Shown here: piece after piece, positions 24,621 through 37,100 of the stretch
Layout of the letters: every line of letters begins with the position of its first letter
Position numbering within the stretch: position 1 is the first letter of the stretch
Translations under genes and position numbers: made by a program
The notes under the pieces: generated by a model
The model's input: only the letters and a program-made list of their open reading frames with translations
What the model was told of the DNA's origin: nothing
Databases searched by the model: none
NCBI GenBank assembly: GCA_032622095.1
Contig: CP136061.1
Coordinates: forward strand, 97,521,345 to 97,585,344
Length of the DNA: 64,000 nucleotides
From: Siphonodentalium dalli
Lineage: Eukaryota > Mollusca > Scaphopoda > Gadilida > Siphonodentaliidae
Direction: 5' to 3'

Positions 24621-25441
24621 TATATATGTACATGTATATATAGACTCTATAGAATCGAAAACGGCTGCACCCATCGAGACCAAACCTCCCATCTAAGGGT
24701 AAATATCCACGTGAGTCGTAGTCGCGGCGTTTTGGAGAAGCTCCCAGCACACATTCTCCACTCCCAATCATCAAAATCACCGTCCTCGGCCCTGCGGGGG
24801 TTAAGGCAGTCACGCTCTTTATATTGACCAAATTTGGCGTTGTTAACAGAGTAACGATTCTTATTGCCATCGGCGTTGCTAAACGGTCACCTATGCGTAC
24901 GAAACTACGGATGCAAAACTCACCGGAACGGCGGAATGCATTTATCTTGATTAAAAAGGCAGAATTAACTCATTGGAAAACAACAAATGCGTGTCGTGTG
25001 ATTCTTATGTTTGTCGTTCATAGGAACGGGGGATATTTTCATCGAATCATAAATCTTTTACATGTAGGGACGGGTACCATAATTTCTCTTGATTAAAAAG
25101 GCAGAATTAACTCAATGAAAAACAAAAAATGCGTGTTGTGTGATTCTTATGTCTGTCGTTCTTAGGAAGGGGGGAGAATTTCATCGGGTCAGTTTTACCG
25201 CCCTAGGGACGGGTACCATCATTTCTCTTGATTAAAAAGGCAGAATTAACTCATTGAAAAACAAAAAAATTAATTACAAAATTAAAAAAGCAAAATAAGA
25301 TGTACCTTAAATCATACCTCTTTTAGGACGGGTACCATAATTTCTCTTGATTAAAAAGGCAGAATTAACTCATTGAATAAAAATAATTTAAAAAATGTCA
25401 TGTTTTTGACCAACCACGCCAGTGGCGGGCTAACCAGCTAG
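24564..25441 (+). mobile_element. Last Helitron-like element of the array, type I tail, 878 bp
   Basis: It starts TCTACCATATAATTTGAG and ends CCAGCTAG (25438-25441) after CGCCAGTGGCGG. It is followed by T and non-repeat sequence, so this is the 3' border of the array, with the T expected of an A^T insertion. Segments with TTTAGGGACGGGTACCAT recur three times inside. Confidence 0.78.
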
Positions 25442-25612
25442 TTATATATACATACGGCGCATAGGGAACATAGCATGTCAGTGGTCAACGGAGCACGTTA
25501 TAAGCCCCCTGTTGTCAGTCTGAAATGATCGACACGAAGGCCACGTCAGCCATGCTTGCATAGACACATATTATATATGAAGGTAACGAAGAAGAAGCAG
25601 AATGATGACGAT
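25442..25612. other. Non-coding sequence right of the array
   Basis: I see no gene, repeat or motif I recognise in this stretch between the Helitron array and the minisatellite. Confidence 0.5.
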
Positions 25613-26059
25613 TGTCCCCCTGGTAAAGTGGTCATGTCAATGTCCCCCTGGTAAAGTGGTCATGTCAATGTCCCCCTGGTAAAGTGGTCATGTCAATGTC
25701 CCCCTGGTAAAGTGGTCATGTCAATGTCCCCCTGGTAACGTGGTCATGTCAATGTCCTCCTGGTAAAGTGGTCATGTCAATGTCCCCCTGGTAAAGTGGT
25801 CATGTCAATGCCCCCCTGGTAAAGTGGTCATGTCAATGTCCCCCTTGTAAAGTGGTCATGTCAATGTCCCCCTGGTAACATGGTCATGTCAATGTCCCCC
25901 TGGTAAAGTGGTCATGTCAATGCCCCCTTGTAAAGTGGTCATGTCAATGCCCCCCTAGTAAAGTGGTAATGTCAATGTCCCCCTGGTAAAGTGGTCATGT
26001 CAATATCCCCCTGGTAAAGTGGTCATGTTATTGTCCCCCTGGTAAAGTGGTCATGTCAA
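25613..26059 (+). repeat. 28-bp minisatellite, 16 units
   Basis: The unit TGTCCCCCTGGTAAAGTGG plus TCATGTCAA is repeated 16 times with only scattered point changes and one single-base loss. There are no spacers, so this is not a CRISPR array. It is likely polymorphic in length. Confidence 0.95.
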
Positions 26060-27945
26060 TGTGCACTGATGTGGGTGGGACCTGCTGAATTGTTTTGATG
26101 CCATTAGGGCAAATGGATGCTGTTAAGAAAGTGTACCGTTATATTTTCTAAAGTTCTCATTTTAGCGGTATTCGGACAGAATACATCCAGGAAAAGCCAT
26201 TATGTGTATCAAATATTCAAAAACATATATAATGTGAAATATTTTAATAATGGTTGTATCAGTTGTTGCAAATTGACTGTAATCAAGGTGGCTATTCATG
26301 TCGTTTTGCAAACACCAGCCCAGCATTTATTATAGTTATAAAAAGATATAGTTCTGGAGTTAATAGGGGTACCCTTGCGCCCCCCTCGGACTTAACTTTG
26401 CCCCACTCATTTTGTTCCTTATTATGTCCTTCAACTGTTAAGCAATGTTAACAAGAAAAAAAAGTGGTCGTGTAGACTCCAGACAAGATGGCGTCCATCA
26501 ATGTCGCCGTATTTCAGACTAGGCCCTAAGTCAGTTTGATGCAAATTATAGCGTGAAAATATAGTAGACAATATGCAAATGTATATATTTACGTGAAGCT
26601 AAGACATTGAAATTGAAAGTGAAACTCCACATCCAAGATGGCCGCCAAAATGGCCACCGGAAGTTGAAAATAAGACGTTTTTTCACAAATATCTTCTAGA
26701 TCAGTTTATGCTGTTTGGAACAGGTTAAGAAATGTGACGTTATATTGTATTTTTTATATAAACTGATCATTAAAGCAATGAAATGTGCAATTATTGGGGT
26801 CCTAGCCCCTTCCAATCCGTCAAAAACAGAACGCGGCATAAAATTTCACCAAAAAAATCACATTTGGGATTTAGACACATTTCAACAAGAAATGAACAGA
26901 GCATTGTTATGTAAGTGAGGCATATCATTACCTATGAACATTCCAAATAACTGGAACCAAAATTGTTACTTTGGCTCAAAATGGCTGCCAAAATATGGAA
27001 AATGGTAGATATTGCCCCAACGTGTCCTGCAATCGCTTACAAGTTGTGGTTGATGAAATACAATGGGATATTATGTCTTCCATAAATTGAATACTAACAT
27101 GTCTGATGCACCACGGTTAATTGTTACTATTGTCACCACTGACATTACCAGAAATATTGGATTTTTCTCTCACAAACTTGACATAAATACCGGCAAAAAT
27201 TAACTTTTCATAGATATGTTCTTGAATATTTCATACAGACACTGGCTTTTATCCAAATGCTCGGATTAGCCAAACACCGCGAAAATGACAACTGTAGAAA
27301 ACATAACGGTACGTTTTCGTGTTATGCAAGATCACCAACATCATAAACAGTTATGCAAGACCACTAAAGTCTTGACGTATACGTATTAATGCATGCCACG
27401 TACGCTCCATTAGGTTTGCTAAAACGATTCTCATACTCGATAACTAGGAATTGTTGAAACATATACCTGTTCATGCGTTCATAATGTTATGCTACCTAAC
27501 CGTTTTACGATAATTATAGGCCTACCCCTTGTAATGTGGATTTTCTAGGATCGAATGCGCAGTGGGGAGGGCCATTGTAACGCACATGGGGTTTCTTTAC
27601 GACACATCGCCGTCAAACTCACAACGCAAACGAAATTTCATCACGGGTCTTAAAGTCACAAACTCTACACAAATTCCACTATCAGGCTATACGGTATATA
27701 CAGTGTGATAGAGTGGTTCAATTATTTCATGCTTGCACGTCAACTAAAATAGAATCCATTTGGAGTGATCCCCTCAGATTCTTAGCTGAGATCCCTGCCA
27801 GTGTCCATGTCACCCCAAAATGCATACCTTTGCTTTTATGAAAATGAAACGGCGTCCCTATCACGTAAAACTTCGGAAAAGTATTCCACCGACCTGCTAT
27901 GCTCCATGACAAAGTGTGATGTGCAATCCGGTCCAATATCCATGT
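26060..27945. other. Intergenic or intronic sequence without recognisable gene
   Basis: This is AT-rich sequence with several ATGGC-rich patches (AAGATGGCCGCC at 26634). Open frames reach only about 90 codons and overlap on both strands without similarity I can name. Confidence 0.5.
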
Positions 27946-28318
27946 TTAAGCCTTTACCCAACAAACCGGCCAAAACCGGCCAAATAAAGCTGCAACAGCC
28001 TAAAATATCTTCGGTCTGTCTCAATAGAACCATACAAATATGGATATCATTGGAACCGGCTCCTTGACCACATTGTGATAGTTACAGTTATGCCCTGTGC
28101 CAAAGCATTCTCTTATATATGCGAGTCGACCTATGGCCGACTCGCATATATAAGAGAATGCATTGGCACAGGGCCGTTCTGTTAATTCTTTATCAATTTT
28201 ATAATTTTGAATGTGTTAAGCCAATGCATTCTCTTATATATGCGAGGCGACCTATGGCCGACTCGCATATATAAGAGAATGCATTGGCACAGGGCCGTTC
28301 TGTTGGGTAAAGGGTTAA
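27946..28318. mobile_element. piggyBac-like MITE with double fold-back (copy 1)
   Basis: TTAA flanks both ends (27946-27949 and 28315-28318). The ends read GCCTTTACCCAAC and GTTGGGTAAAGGG, inverted repeats whose CCC start and TTAA target fit the piggyBac superfamily. Inside are two palindromes of about 33-bp arms (CATTCTCTTATATATGCGAG), one at 28107-28168 and one at 28222-28291. It is non-coding. Related copies are at 52814, 60400 and 61542. Confidence 0.75.
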
Positions 28319-28632
28319 ACGACTTACTCTAAATGGTTATAATGAGAACTATAAAAATAAGCAAATGTAATGTTTGAGATAGTGAAAATAGGCGCTTTGT
28401 GTGTTGTATAGTCCCAGACATGTTCAAAGAGCAACGATCGGCATGTTTGGGAGACATATATATAACATGCTACTGTGCCATATCTGCTATATTTTAAAGT
28501 AAGGTCAACTGCGAAAATCCATATTGCTCTGACTGTACAAATAAATAAATAATACAAATTAATAGACACAGCGTGTTGACAAATTATCCAGTACCCCCGG
28601 CCGCCACACACACGAATTATGTGTCATAATAT
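28319..28632. other. No gene recognised
   Basis: A 95-codon minus-strand frame (28324-28611) covers this stretch. It has no recognisable domain and no support from a second copy or codon pattern. Confidence 0.4.
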
Positions 28633-29972
28633 ACCGGAAGTGAAATCCATCAACTATATATATCATTAGAGAGCGCAGAATTTGCTGCACATCATGCAAA
28701 AGGTCCCAACTCGATATCTCAAGCCCTTCTGGATTTCATATGAAGAGCGTTATTTTATCCTTCGACCAGTAGCGAACTTTTAAACCGGACGTCCGAACCC
28801 TATCATTTTTCGGCGGTTCATAACACACAAACATGCGCAAATAATGAAAAAAGTCCGAACCCGATATCTCAAGCCGTTTAGGAGGAGATCTCTTCACAAC
28901 AATAAAACCGATAAAGAGCGTTCTACCCAAAGTTCAAGGTCAGACGAAGTTCCCTATTAGTTCATCGACTGCCAATGCGCAATGGCTAAGAAGGTCCCGA
29001 ATTTCAAATCAATCGGCCAAGCCGTTTCGGCGATATAAGAAATCAAACCTCGATTTTGCAAGTCATTTTAGTGGCGCGAATACCCCCCAAAAATCAACAA
29101 AATGTCGATAACTCTGAAGGTCAAGGTCGGAAATAAATCAGGTTTTTAAACAGCCATAACTATCGAAGTTTATGTCCGATTTTTAAAATTCGAGTTGCAT
29201 AGCAATCAGTGGCATCTACTGATGACGTCTACCAAATGTCATCAAAATATGCGCTAAAATAGTTTTGAGATACATACCCACACGCCCGCTCTCCCGAACC
29301 GGAAGTGATATCCGTTAACTATATATATCGTTCGATAGCGCATAGTTTGTTGCACATAATGCAAAAAGTCCCAACTCAATATCTCAAGCCGTTCTAGATT
29401 CCCTATAAAGAGCATTGTTTTATCCTTCGGCCAGTAGCGAACTTTTAAACCGGAAGTGCGAACCCTATAAATTTTCGGCGGTTCATAACACACATACATG
29501 CGCAAATAACGAAAAAAGTCCGAAATCGATATCTCAAGCCGTTTCGGAGGAGATATGTGCACAACAATAAAACATATAGAGAGCGTTGTTTCCAAAGTTC
29601 AAGGTCACACGAAATTCCCTATTTGTGCATCGTCTTCGTATACTCAATGGCTATACAGGTACCAAATTTCAAATCAATCGGTCAAGCCGTTTCGACGATA
29701 TAAGAATTCAAACCTCGATTTCGCAAGTTACTTTTGTGTCGCGAAAACAACCCAAAAATCAACAAAATGGCGATAACTCCGAAGGTCAAGGTCGGACGAA
29801 ATTCTCAATGAGCCATTTTCAGAGAACTTCCAAAGTTATATACTAAAGCCGAAAACAGTAGGTGAATCGGTCCAGCCGTTCCGGAGATTAAGGCATGTTA
29901 TTGGAATAAGAAGAAGAAAAATAAAAGCCAGAAGAATTACAATATACTTCCATGTTAAAACATGGAAGTATA
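28633..29972. repeat. Dimer of a ~665-bp interspersed repeat
   Basis: Copies at about 28633-29297 and 29298-29960 share ACCGGAAGTG, GATATCTCAAGCCGTT, TTCGGCGGTTCATAACACA, CAAATAATGAAAAAAGTCCG and AAGGTCAAGGTCGGA blocks in the same order. The right end has an AAGAAGAAGAAAAATAAAA tract, then a perfect 14-bp inverted repeat (29943-29972, TATACTTCCATGTT). The class is unknown; the short A-rich tail could mean a retroposon. Confidence 0.7.
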
Positions 29973-31559
29973 ATAATAGCTGACATAAGCATTTATAAAA
30001 AAAATGAGTATAAATCATTCACTATTATCCTCGATGTGAAAATGTTGGGACTAATTGTCTCAACATGATTATTGTCCACAGTGCGATTGGGTGATTTGAA
30101 TCGCAAATGATGTTCAACTCTATGTAAATATATTCTTTTTGTTACAGCAATTAGAAATATATAGTCTGGTCTTGGCGGTTTACTGTTAGTAGCGGACACC
30201 CCGCCAATCTTGCAACCACTGGTCACGTCACTGCTATAGCTTACCAGTTGGTTATTAATTACTACCATTTCTGAAACACCCCTCCGTGCTAGCAATGTGT
30301 TATTCAGTTAAATGTGTTTATAATAATATATACATGAACTAGATCCCATCCACATTTCGGACCAACTGAGGATCACAACGTAGGTCTTAACTTTAAGATT
30401 ATCTTATGACACCTCACACCAGTCTTAAAGTTAAGACCAAAGTTAAGACCAACTTAGGTTAAGACTTTGTTCGTGAAACGCACTTATGACTGAAGTTTGA
30501 ACTTATGACCATCTTAAGTCCCAACTATGTCATAAGTTGCCTTCATGAAACAGGGCCCAGGGCTGTATAATATCTTTATAATATAACCATGCATGAGTGT
30601 CGTGATGGATATACATGTATAATACCACCACGCATGAGAGTCGTGATGCATATACATGTAGTGTCCTCTAGACACTAATACGAACATAGCATACGCAGAA
30701 ATGATACAACAGGTAAGCACAGCACATAACTAAGTGAAATAATTATAATATCTTAATGTTCCTAATCTGTCTGTGATAAATATGATGATTGGACAAATTT
30801 TGCATCACACATTTTTCGAACCCACCCCCCTCCCTGTGTCTGGACTTTATCTGCAGACACCCCCCATGCAAACGACTAAATTTATTTATATTTGTTGAAG
30901 GTGGATGCGGGGTGGCTTGCACACATCCCAGAGTTGAACAACCGTCAACTGTTCCCTGTGGTACAAGACCTCCAACCTCGGTGACTGCTTTTCCACCGGC
31001 CACCACGACTCTATTTCCAAGAGGTATAACATCTACACCGGAACAACACATTTCATCCGCCAGTTGGTGTGGTCTCTGGTAACTCTGTTTCTCCATATTA
31101 TGTTTCTCATTAGTCAAGTAAGTCACTGAATGCTTTATAGCATTATTTATGGGTATGCAGATAGTGCATTTTAAGGCGCGTACACATGCAGTTGCAAGAA
31201 AATGTCAACATTGTCCCATGCCACTTATTTGATCAATGAGAAATATTATATGGAATGCGTGATTCTAGAGCATTTTGACAGGAATGTGGCACTGCTCAAT
31301 GGTGATTGTTAGAACTATTAATACTGCATTAACAGTACCCATTCCGATTCGGTGGTCCCCTTATCATCATTATGAAGCTCCCAGCGATACGAGAGTGTTG
31401 AAATAATTCCACTGTGACCGATTGGTCAATGAAAGTTCGTGGTTGTTAAAAATAGCATCCCAACTGATATAATGTTAACATACTTAATTTTCCTATTAAT
31501 TGTTACCCCCACACTGGCCAAAAGTTTAATAGTTGGAAATTCCATCCCTGATACAACAT
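29973..31559. other. Mostly unannotated; one cysteine-rich frame
   Basis: There are two CGTGATG-containing direct repeats (30590-30660) and inverted TTAAGACT/AGTCTTAA motifs (30385-30460). A plus-strand frame at about 30789-31082 holds a stretch with spaced cysteines and many Pro/Thr/Ser (residues about 38-97) that could be an exon of a secreted protein, but there is an overlapping 127-codon frame on the other strand and no domain I recognise. Confidence 0.35.
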
Positions 31560-31588
31560 TAGTTGGAAATATCAGATATACAATGAAC

Positions 31589-31696
31589 AATTCAAAAGCG
31601 AATAGTATTAGGTTTAGTTTGGATGGATCATTGATAAATATTAAAAAAATATGTATGATCCATCTAAACTACACCTATTAATATTCGCTTTGAATT
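31589..31696. repeat. Imperfect inverted repeat, arms ~43 bp
   Basis: Arms 31589-31631 and 31655-31696 (GAATAGTATTAGGTTTAG against CACCTATTAATATTCGC) pair along about 42 bp with a few mismatches and a 23-nt loop. Partial pairing extends to about 31560 and 31710. It fits a short MITE or a hairpin transcript. Confidence 0.7.
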
Positions 31697-31839
31697 ATTT
31701 CCAGTATCGAAATAGGTAGATAATAATATGTCCCAGGATGAGGCATAGAGGTAATAAAAAATAAAATTGTGAACACGATGTTTGGGTCCCAAACAATTCG
31801 CACGACGTGGAACAGAAACGAGTTTCCGCGCTAGTCTAT

Positions 31840-34144
31840 ATACTTTATTTGATGTAAATAAAGAGCGCCTGTTTCACTTCTTTTCGAAAAAAATTAACAG
31901 CTAGAAAAGTTATTTTTCGGAGCATACGAAGCTGGTATATCAATTTATATAGACATAATTTGGAAGCTAGAATGAGCCATATATTAAAACATGTATTGAT
32001 ATTTGTTTGAAATGTGAGAACAGTAAGTTTATATCTCTGTTCCTCATTCCTGTTACTCGGGAAAAAAATACGTTTTTGACCATTTCCGATTCACAGCTCG
32101 ACGTTCCTGGCCAATTATACGCTTAGTTCTCAAAAGTAGTGTTTAAATGCTGTGATATTAATGAAGGGGAGAGGCTGTGCTTTCGATGGATGTATACTAA
32201 GTATGTTTTGATTGCGTAGAACGCGAAAACAGTAAGTTTATATCTCTGTTCCTCATTCCTGGCCAATTGTACGCATAGTTCACAAAAGTAGTGTTTAACT
32301 GTATCAATAATCATGACGGGGAGTGGCGGTGCTTTCGAATGATGTATAATAAGTATTTTGTTATATCGTAAAACGCGAGAACATTAAGTTTATATCTCTG
32401 TTCCTCATTCCTGTTACTCGGAATAATTTACGTTTTTAGCTGATTTCCGATTCACCGCTCGACGTTCCTGGCCAATTATACGCATAGTTCTCAAAAGTAG
32501 TGTTTAAATGTTGCAATATTAAAGAAGGAAGGGGTGGCTATGCTTTCGAATGATGTATAATATGTATTTGTTTTATTGCGTAAAATGCGAGAAAATTTAG
32601 CTTATATATCTGTTCCTCATTCCTGTTACTCGGAATGTTTTTCTTTTTTTGCGAATTTCTGATTCACCGCTCGACGTTTCTGGCAAATTATACACTTAGT
32701 TCTCAAAAGTGGTGTTTAAATGTTGCAATATTAAACAAGGGGAGAAGTTATGCGTTTGAATGAGGTATAACATCGTATTGTCTCATTGCGTAAAATGCGA
32801 GAAAATTAAGCTTATACATCTGTTTCTCATTCCTGTTACTCGGAATATTTTTACTTTTTTTGCTAATTTCTGATTCACCGCTCGACGTTTCTGGCAAATT
32901 ATACACTTAGTTCTCAAAAGTGGTGTTTAAATGTTGCAATATTAAACAAGGGGAGAAGTTATGGGTTTGAATGAGGTATAACATTGTATTGTTTCATTGC
33001 GTAAAATGCGAGAAAATTAAGCTTATATATCTGTTTCTCATTCCTGTTACTCGGAATTTTTTTCTTTTTTTGCTAATTTCTGATTCACCGCTCGACTTTT
33101 CTGGCAAATTATACACTTAGTTCTCAAAAGTGGTGTTTAAATGTTGCAATAGTAAACAAGGGGAGAAGTTATGCGTTTGAATGAGGTATAACATTGTATT
33201 GTTTCATTGCGTAAAATGCGAGAAAATTGAGCTTATATATCTGTTCCTCATTCCTGTTACTCGGACATGTTTTCGTTTTTTGCTAATTTCTGATTCACCG
33301 CTCGACGTTTCTGGCCAACTATACGCTTAGTTCTCAAAAGTGGTGTTTAAATGTTGCAATAATAAAAAGAGGAGAACCTATGCTTTCGAATGATGTATAT
33401 CATTGTATTGTTTCACTGCGTAAAAATTAAGTTTATATCTATGATCCTCATTCCTGTTACTCGGAAAAAATTACGTTTTTAGCTAATTTCCGATGTACCG
33501 CTCGACGTTCCTGGCTAATTGTACGCTTAGTTCTCAAAAGTAGCCTTTAACTGTAGCAATAATCATGACGGGGAGTGGCGGTGCTTTCGAATGATGTATA
33601 ATAAGTATTTTTTTATTTCGTAAAACGCGAGAATATTAAGTTTATATCTCTGTTCCTCATTCCTGTTACTCGGAATAATTTAAGTTTTTAGCTGATTTCC
33701 GATTCACCGCTCGACGTTTCTGGCCAATTATACGCATAGTTCTCAAAAGTAGTGTTTAAATGTTGCAATATTAATCAAGGGGAGAAGTTATGCGTTTGAG
33801 TGAGGTATAACATTGTATTGTTTTATTGCGTAAAATGCGAGAAAATTGAGCTTATATATCTCTTCCAAATTCCTGTTACTCGGACATGTTTTCGTTTTTT
33901 GCTAATTTCTGATTCACCGCTCGATGTTTCTGGACAACTATAGGCTTAGTTCTCAAAAGTGGTGTTTAAATGTTGCAATAATAAAGAAGGGGAGAACCTA
34001 TGCTTTCGAATGATGTATAACATTGTATTGTTTCACTGCGTAAAATGGGTGAAAATTAAGTTTATATCTATGATCCTCTTTCCTGTTACTCGGAAAAATT
34101 TACGTTTTTAGCTAATTTCCTATTTAGCGCTCGACGTTCCTGGC
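31840..34144. repeat. ~210-bp tandem repeat (satellite-like), about 10 units
   Basis: The marker TTCCTGTTACTCGG recurs at 32412, 32624, 32834, 33045, 33255, 33455, 33664, 33874 and 34084, giving steps of 200-212 bp. A first unit (about 32051) and a partial one (32240) precede. Each unit contains TCACCGCTCGACGTT and GTTTAAATGTTGCAATA. Units near the middle are most alike. Its right edge abuts the palindromic element at 34148. Confidence 0.9.
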
Positions 34145-34163
34145 TTATAGTCCAGGCACATTA

Positions 34164-37100
34164 GGTTTCACTACTGCAAAAAATCCGGTAAAGCTGATTT
34201 TTTCAGGGATTAAAAAGAACATGTTTGTGAACAACTTGGCAAAAGTCCCCTAGAATCCGAGTTGAGCTTTTTGAGATATCATGATTTTTCGTAATGGTGC
34301 AAATTCTGACGAAATTCCATTAGACCATATGCGAATGCAGTCATATGTAGGCTAATTTATGGACTCAATCTTCACACATACCCGTCCATCGTGAAGCAGG
34401 TGTTGATAGATATGCGTAATTGATGCTAAAGCTTACTAACATTCGATATTCCATAATTGTGATGACATATAAATCGCATGGTGATTCAAAATTGTGCTAA
34501 CAAAAGAGGGCGAGTAAAGATATTCAGACGACAATGAGCTAAAATATGAACCATTATACTAGAACAGTGGTTAGTTCAGAACAGGAAAGTGATGAGATAT
34601 ATCGAACAATCACCATCCTTAAGATTGTATAGCCGGAAACATAACACTACCCCCTAAAACGTACGCCATGGCTTTGAGTGTCTGAAAGGCAAAAATACCA
34701 CATAATAGTCCTGGCGTTTGACATAACAATTGCGCAAATGGTGATAACACTATGAAACTTGACACATAGGTTCCTTATATACTATTGATCATTTTCAGAT
34801 GTATAGACGTCGCGACAGGTCCTTCCTTGGCAACGGTTGCTAGGCAACTATCCCACATCGAAGAAATACAAATATGACTGATATTATGGCAGTTTTAACA
34901 ATCCAACCTACGTCATGCAGCATTTTATGGTGAAAATAATATTAGTTGTTGTTCGAGTGGATCTGGCTGGAAAATTACCATAGTTCTTTCTTACAGGGGT
35001 GGTAACGGTTGCTAGGGAAATACCTGAAATCGAAAAATGCCGAGCTGACTGATATTATGGTAGTTTTGACAAACTAATATAAACTACGTCATTATCATTT
35101 TATGGTGAAACAATTGTAATAGTTATTGTTAGTGTGGATTCGACTTTAAAAATTTCTATATATTTCTGGTAACGGTTGCTATGGACATACCAGACATCGA
35201 AAAATGCACACATGGCTGATATTATGGTAGTTTTAACAAACTAAACTACGTCATGTAACATTTTTATATTGAAAACAATTATTATAATTATTGTTAGTGT
35301 GAACATGGCAGTAAAGTTGCCGCATTCGTTACCTAACGGGTGTGTAATGGTTGCTATGGACATATCCACCTTTGAAAGCATACCATATGTATGACTTTCT
35401 GGTAATTTAACTGATATAACTGTTTCATAATATGGTATGAGTTTCGGGAAATTTGCATGATATTATTGTTTCATAATATGCCATATTATGCTTGTATTGA
35501 CAATAATGCATAACTAAAGGTTGTTGTGTTGTGTACTGCTGCATTCCCGTGTGAATCTCGTGTGGCAAATAGGTATTGAGGTATCATTGTTGCTAGGTAA
35601 CCACCTACCATTGACAAATCTTCTTTAAACTGACAGACTATTCAGTTAGTTTTATCAGAATCACATACCTGTGTGGAGTTTATTATTGTTTCTTCCATCA
35701 ATCGATTGTTGGAATACATTTTAATGAGACATGTAAAAATATTGACCCACATTTATGTGGATACCACCTGACCCCCCCCCCATGGAATCGGACATTCGCA
35801 TACATTTGACAAAGGGATCCACGCAGAACACTCTATCACGGTGTGGTATCATCCGTATACCAGTTGCTATACGGTATAAACTAACTGTGTTTCCTTCATA
35901 TCCATGCCATAACTACATACGTGTCAATACATAGTCATGAGTCATTTACAAGTCAATAGGAGCTCGTACATGAGCGTGGCCTATATATTTCAGATTGAGA
36001 TACCATGAACTATCATTTGGAACCGGTGACTAATACCCATTTACATGGGCAGCCATGGGCCCATTACCAACCCACAGTAACTAAGGAACAGCATCGAATG
36101 ACGTGTCTTAACTACTGTGTCCATGTCATAGAAAGGGGCCTGGACCGATGCTGTACTATTTAGGGTTCGTTCTATTGATTTTCCGTATATACCTGGGTAC
36201 ATGTCATGCTTTCATAACTATAGACACCTGTGTATTTGTACTACATGTGGTGTTCATATGGGTCCATAGCGTATGCGTGTCTGTGGTTATAACCTAGATA
36301 ATCATGTAACATGTACATTCATGGGGTGGGTTCGTGTCTTACATATAAATGTCTGGTAATAAGGTCATAACTAAATCAGCCTGTATACATGGGTTGTCCA
36401 TAGTGGCCCTATATGAGCCTGGGTCCATAGCCAAGCCATGGTGGTGCACACGGCCAATCGATAGGGACCTCCATCCTATAGGGCGTTGGTCGAATGGCTG
36501 AAAACGGACGTACGTATAATGTATTCACATAGAGACGTGGATCCATGCACATGCATTTTGGTCCATGACTCACCCGTAGGCATGGGGTCCAAGCGTCTCC
36601 TATATATGTGGATCAGTCCATTGCCTACCAGCATATATGTGAATCTATGAAATGATTAATAACGCCGGTGCCGTAGCTTTTATTTTGGGACCTGTGTCCA
36701 TGTCCTACAAATAGGCACCTGTATCACTGCATACATCATTATAGTCACCTGTGTATTAGCACCATTTAAACGTGCCTGGGTCTTTGGTGTAGATATATCA
36801 CGTATAAGGGGTGGGTCCATATCCTACATATAGACAGACATCTGCTTATGTCTGGGTACAATGCAATATGGCATACATATATCGGCCTTGGTCCATGGCC
36901 TACACGTATGGGTATGTGTCCATGGCCAACCTACAGTGCCATATGTGTATGGGCTATTTATAAGGGCCCCCCATCCATAACGTTCGTATATGTGGCATCG
37001 GTCCAATATCTATATATAGGTTGGTCTGTCATAAAACTGTCTGATAATTATGTTCATACCATATATAGTTTCCTGAATCCATGGTGCACTAATGTATTGT

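Noticed and set aside
25613-26059. 28-bp repeats that could suggest a CRISPR array
   Set aside because: The units follow each other without spacers and the context is an animal genome. It is a minisatellite.
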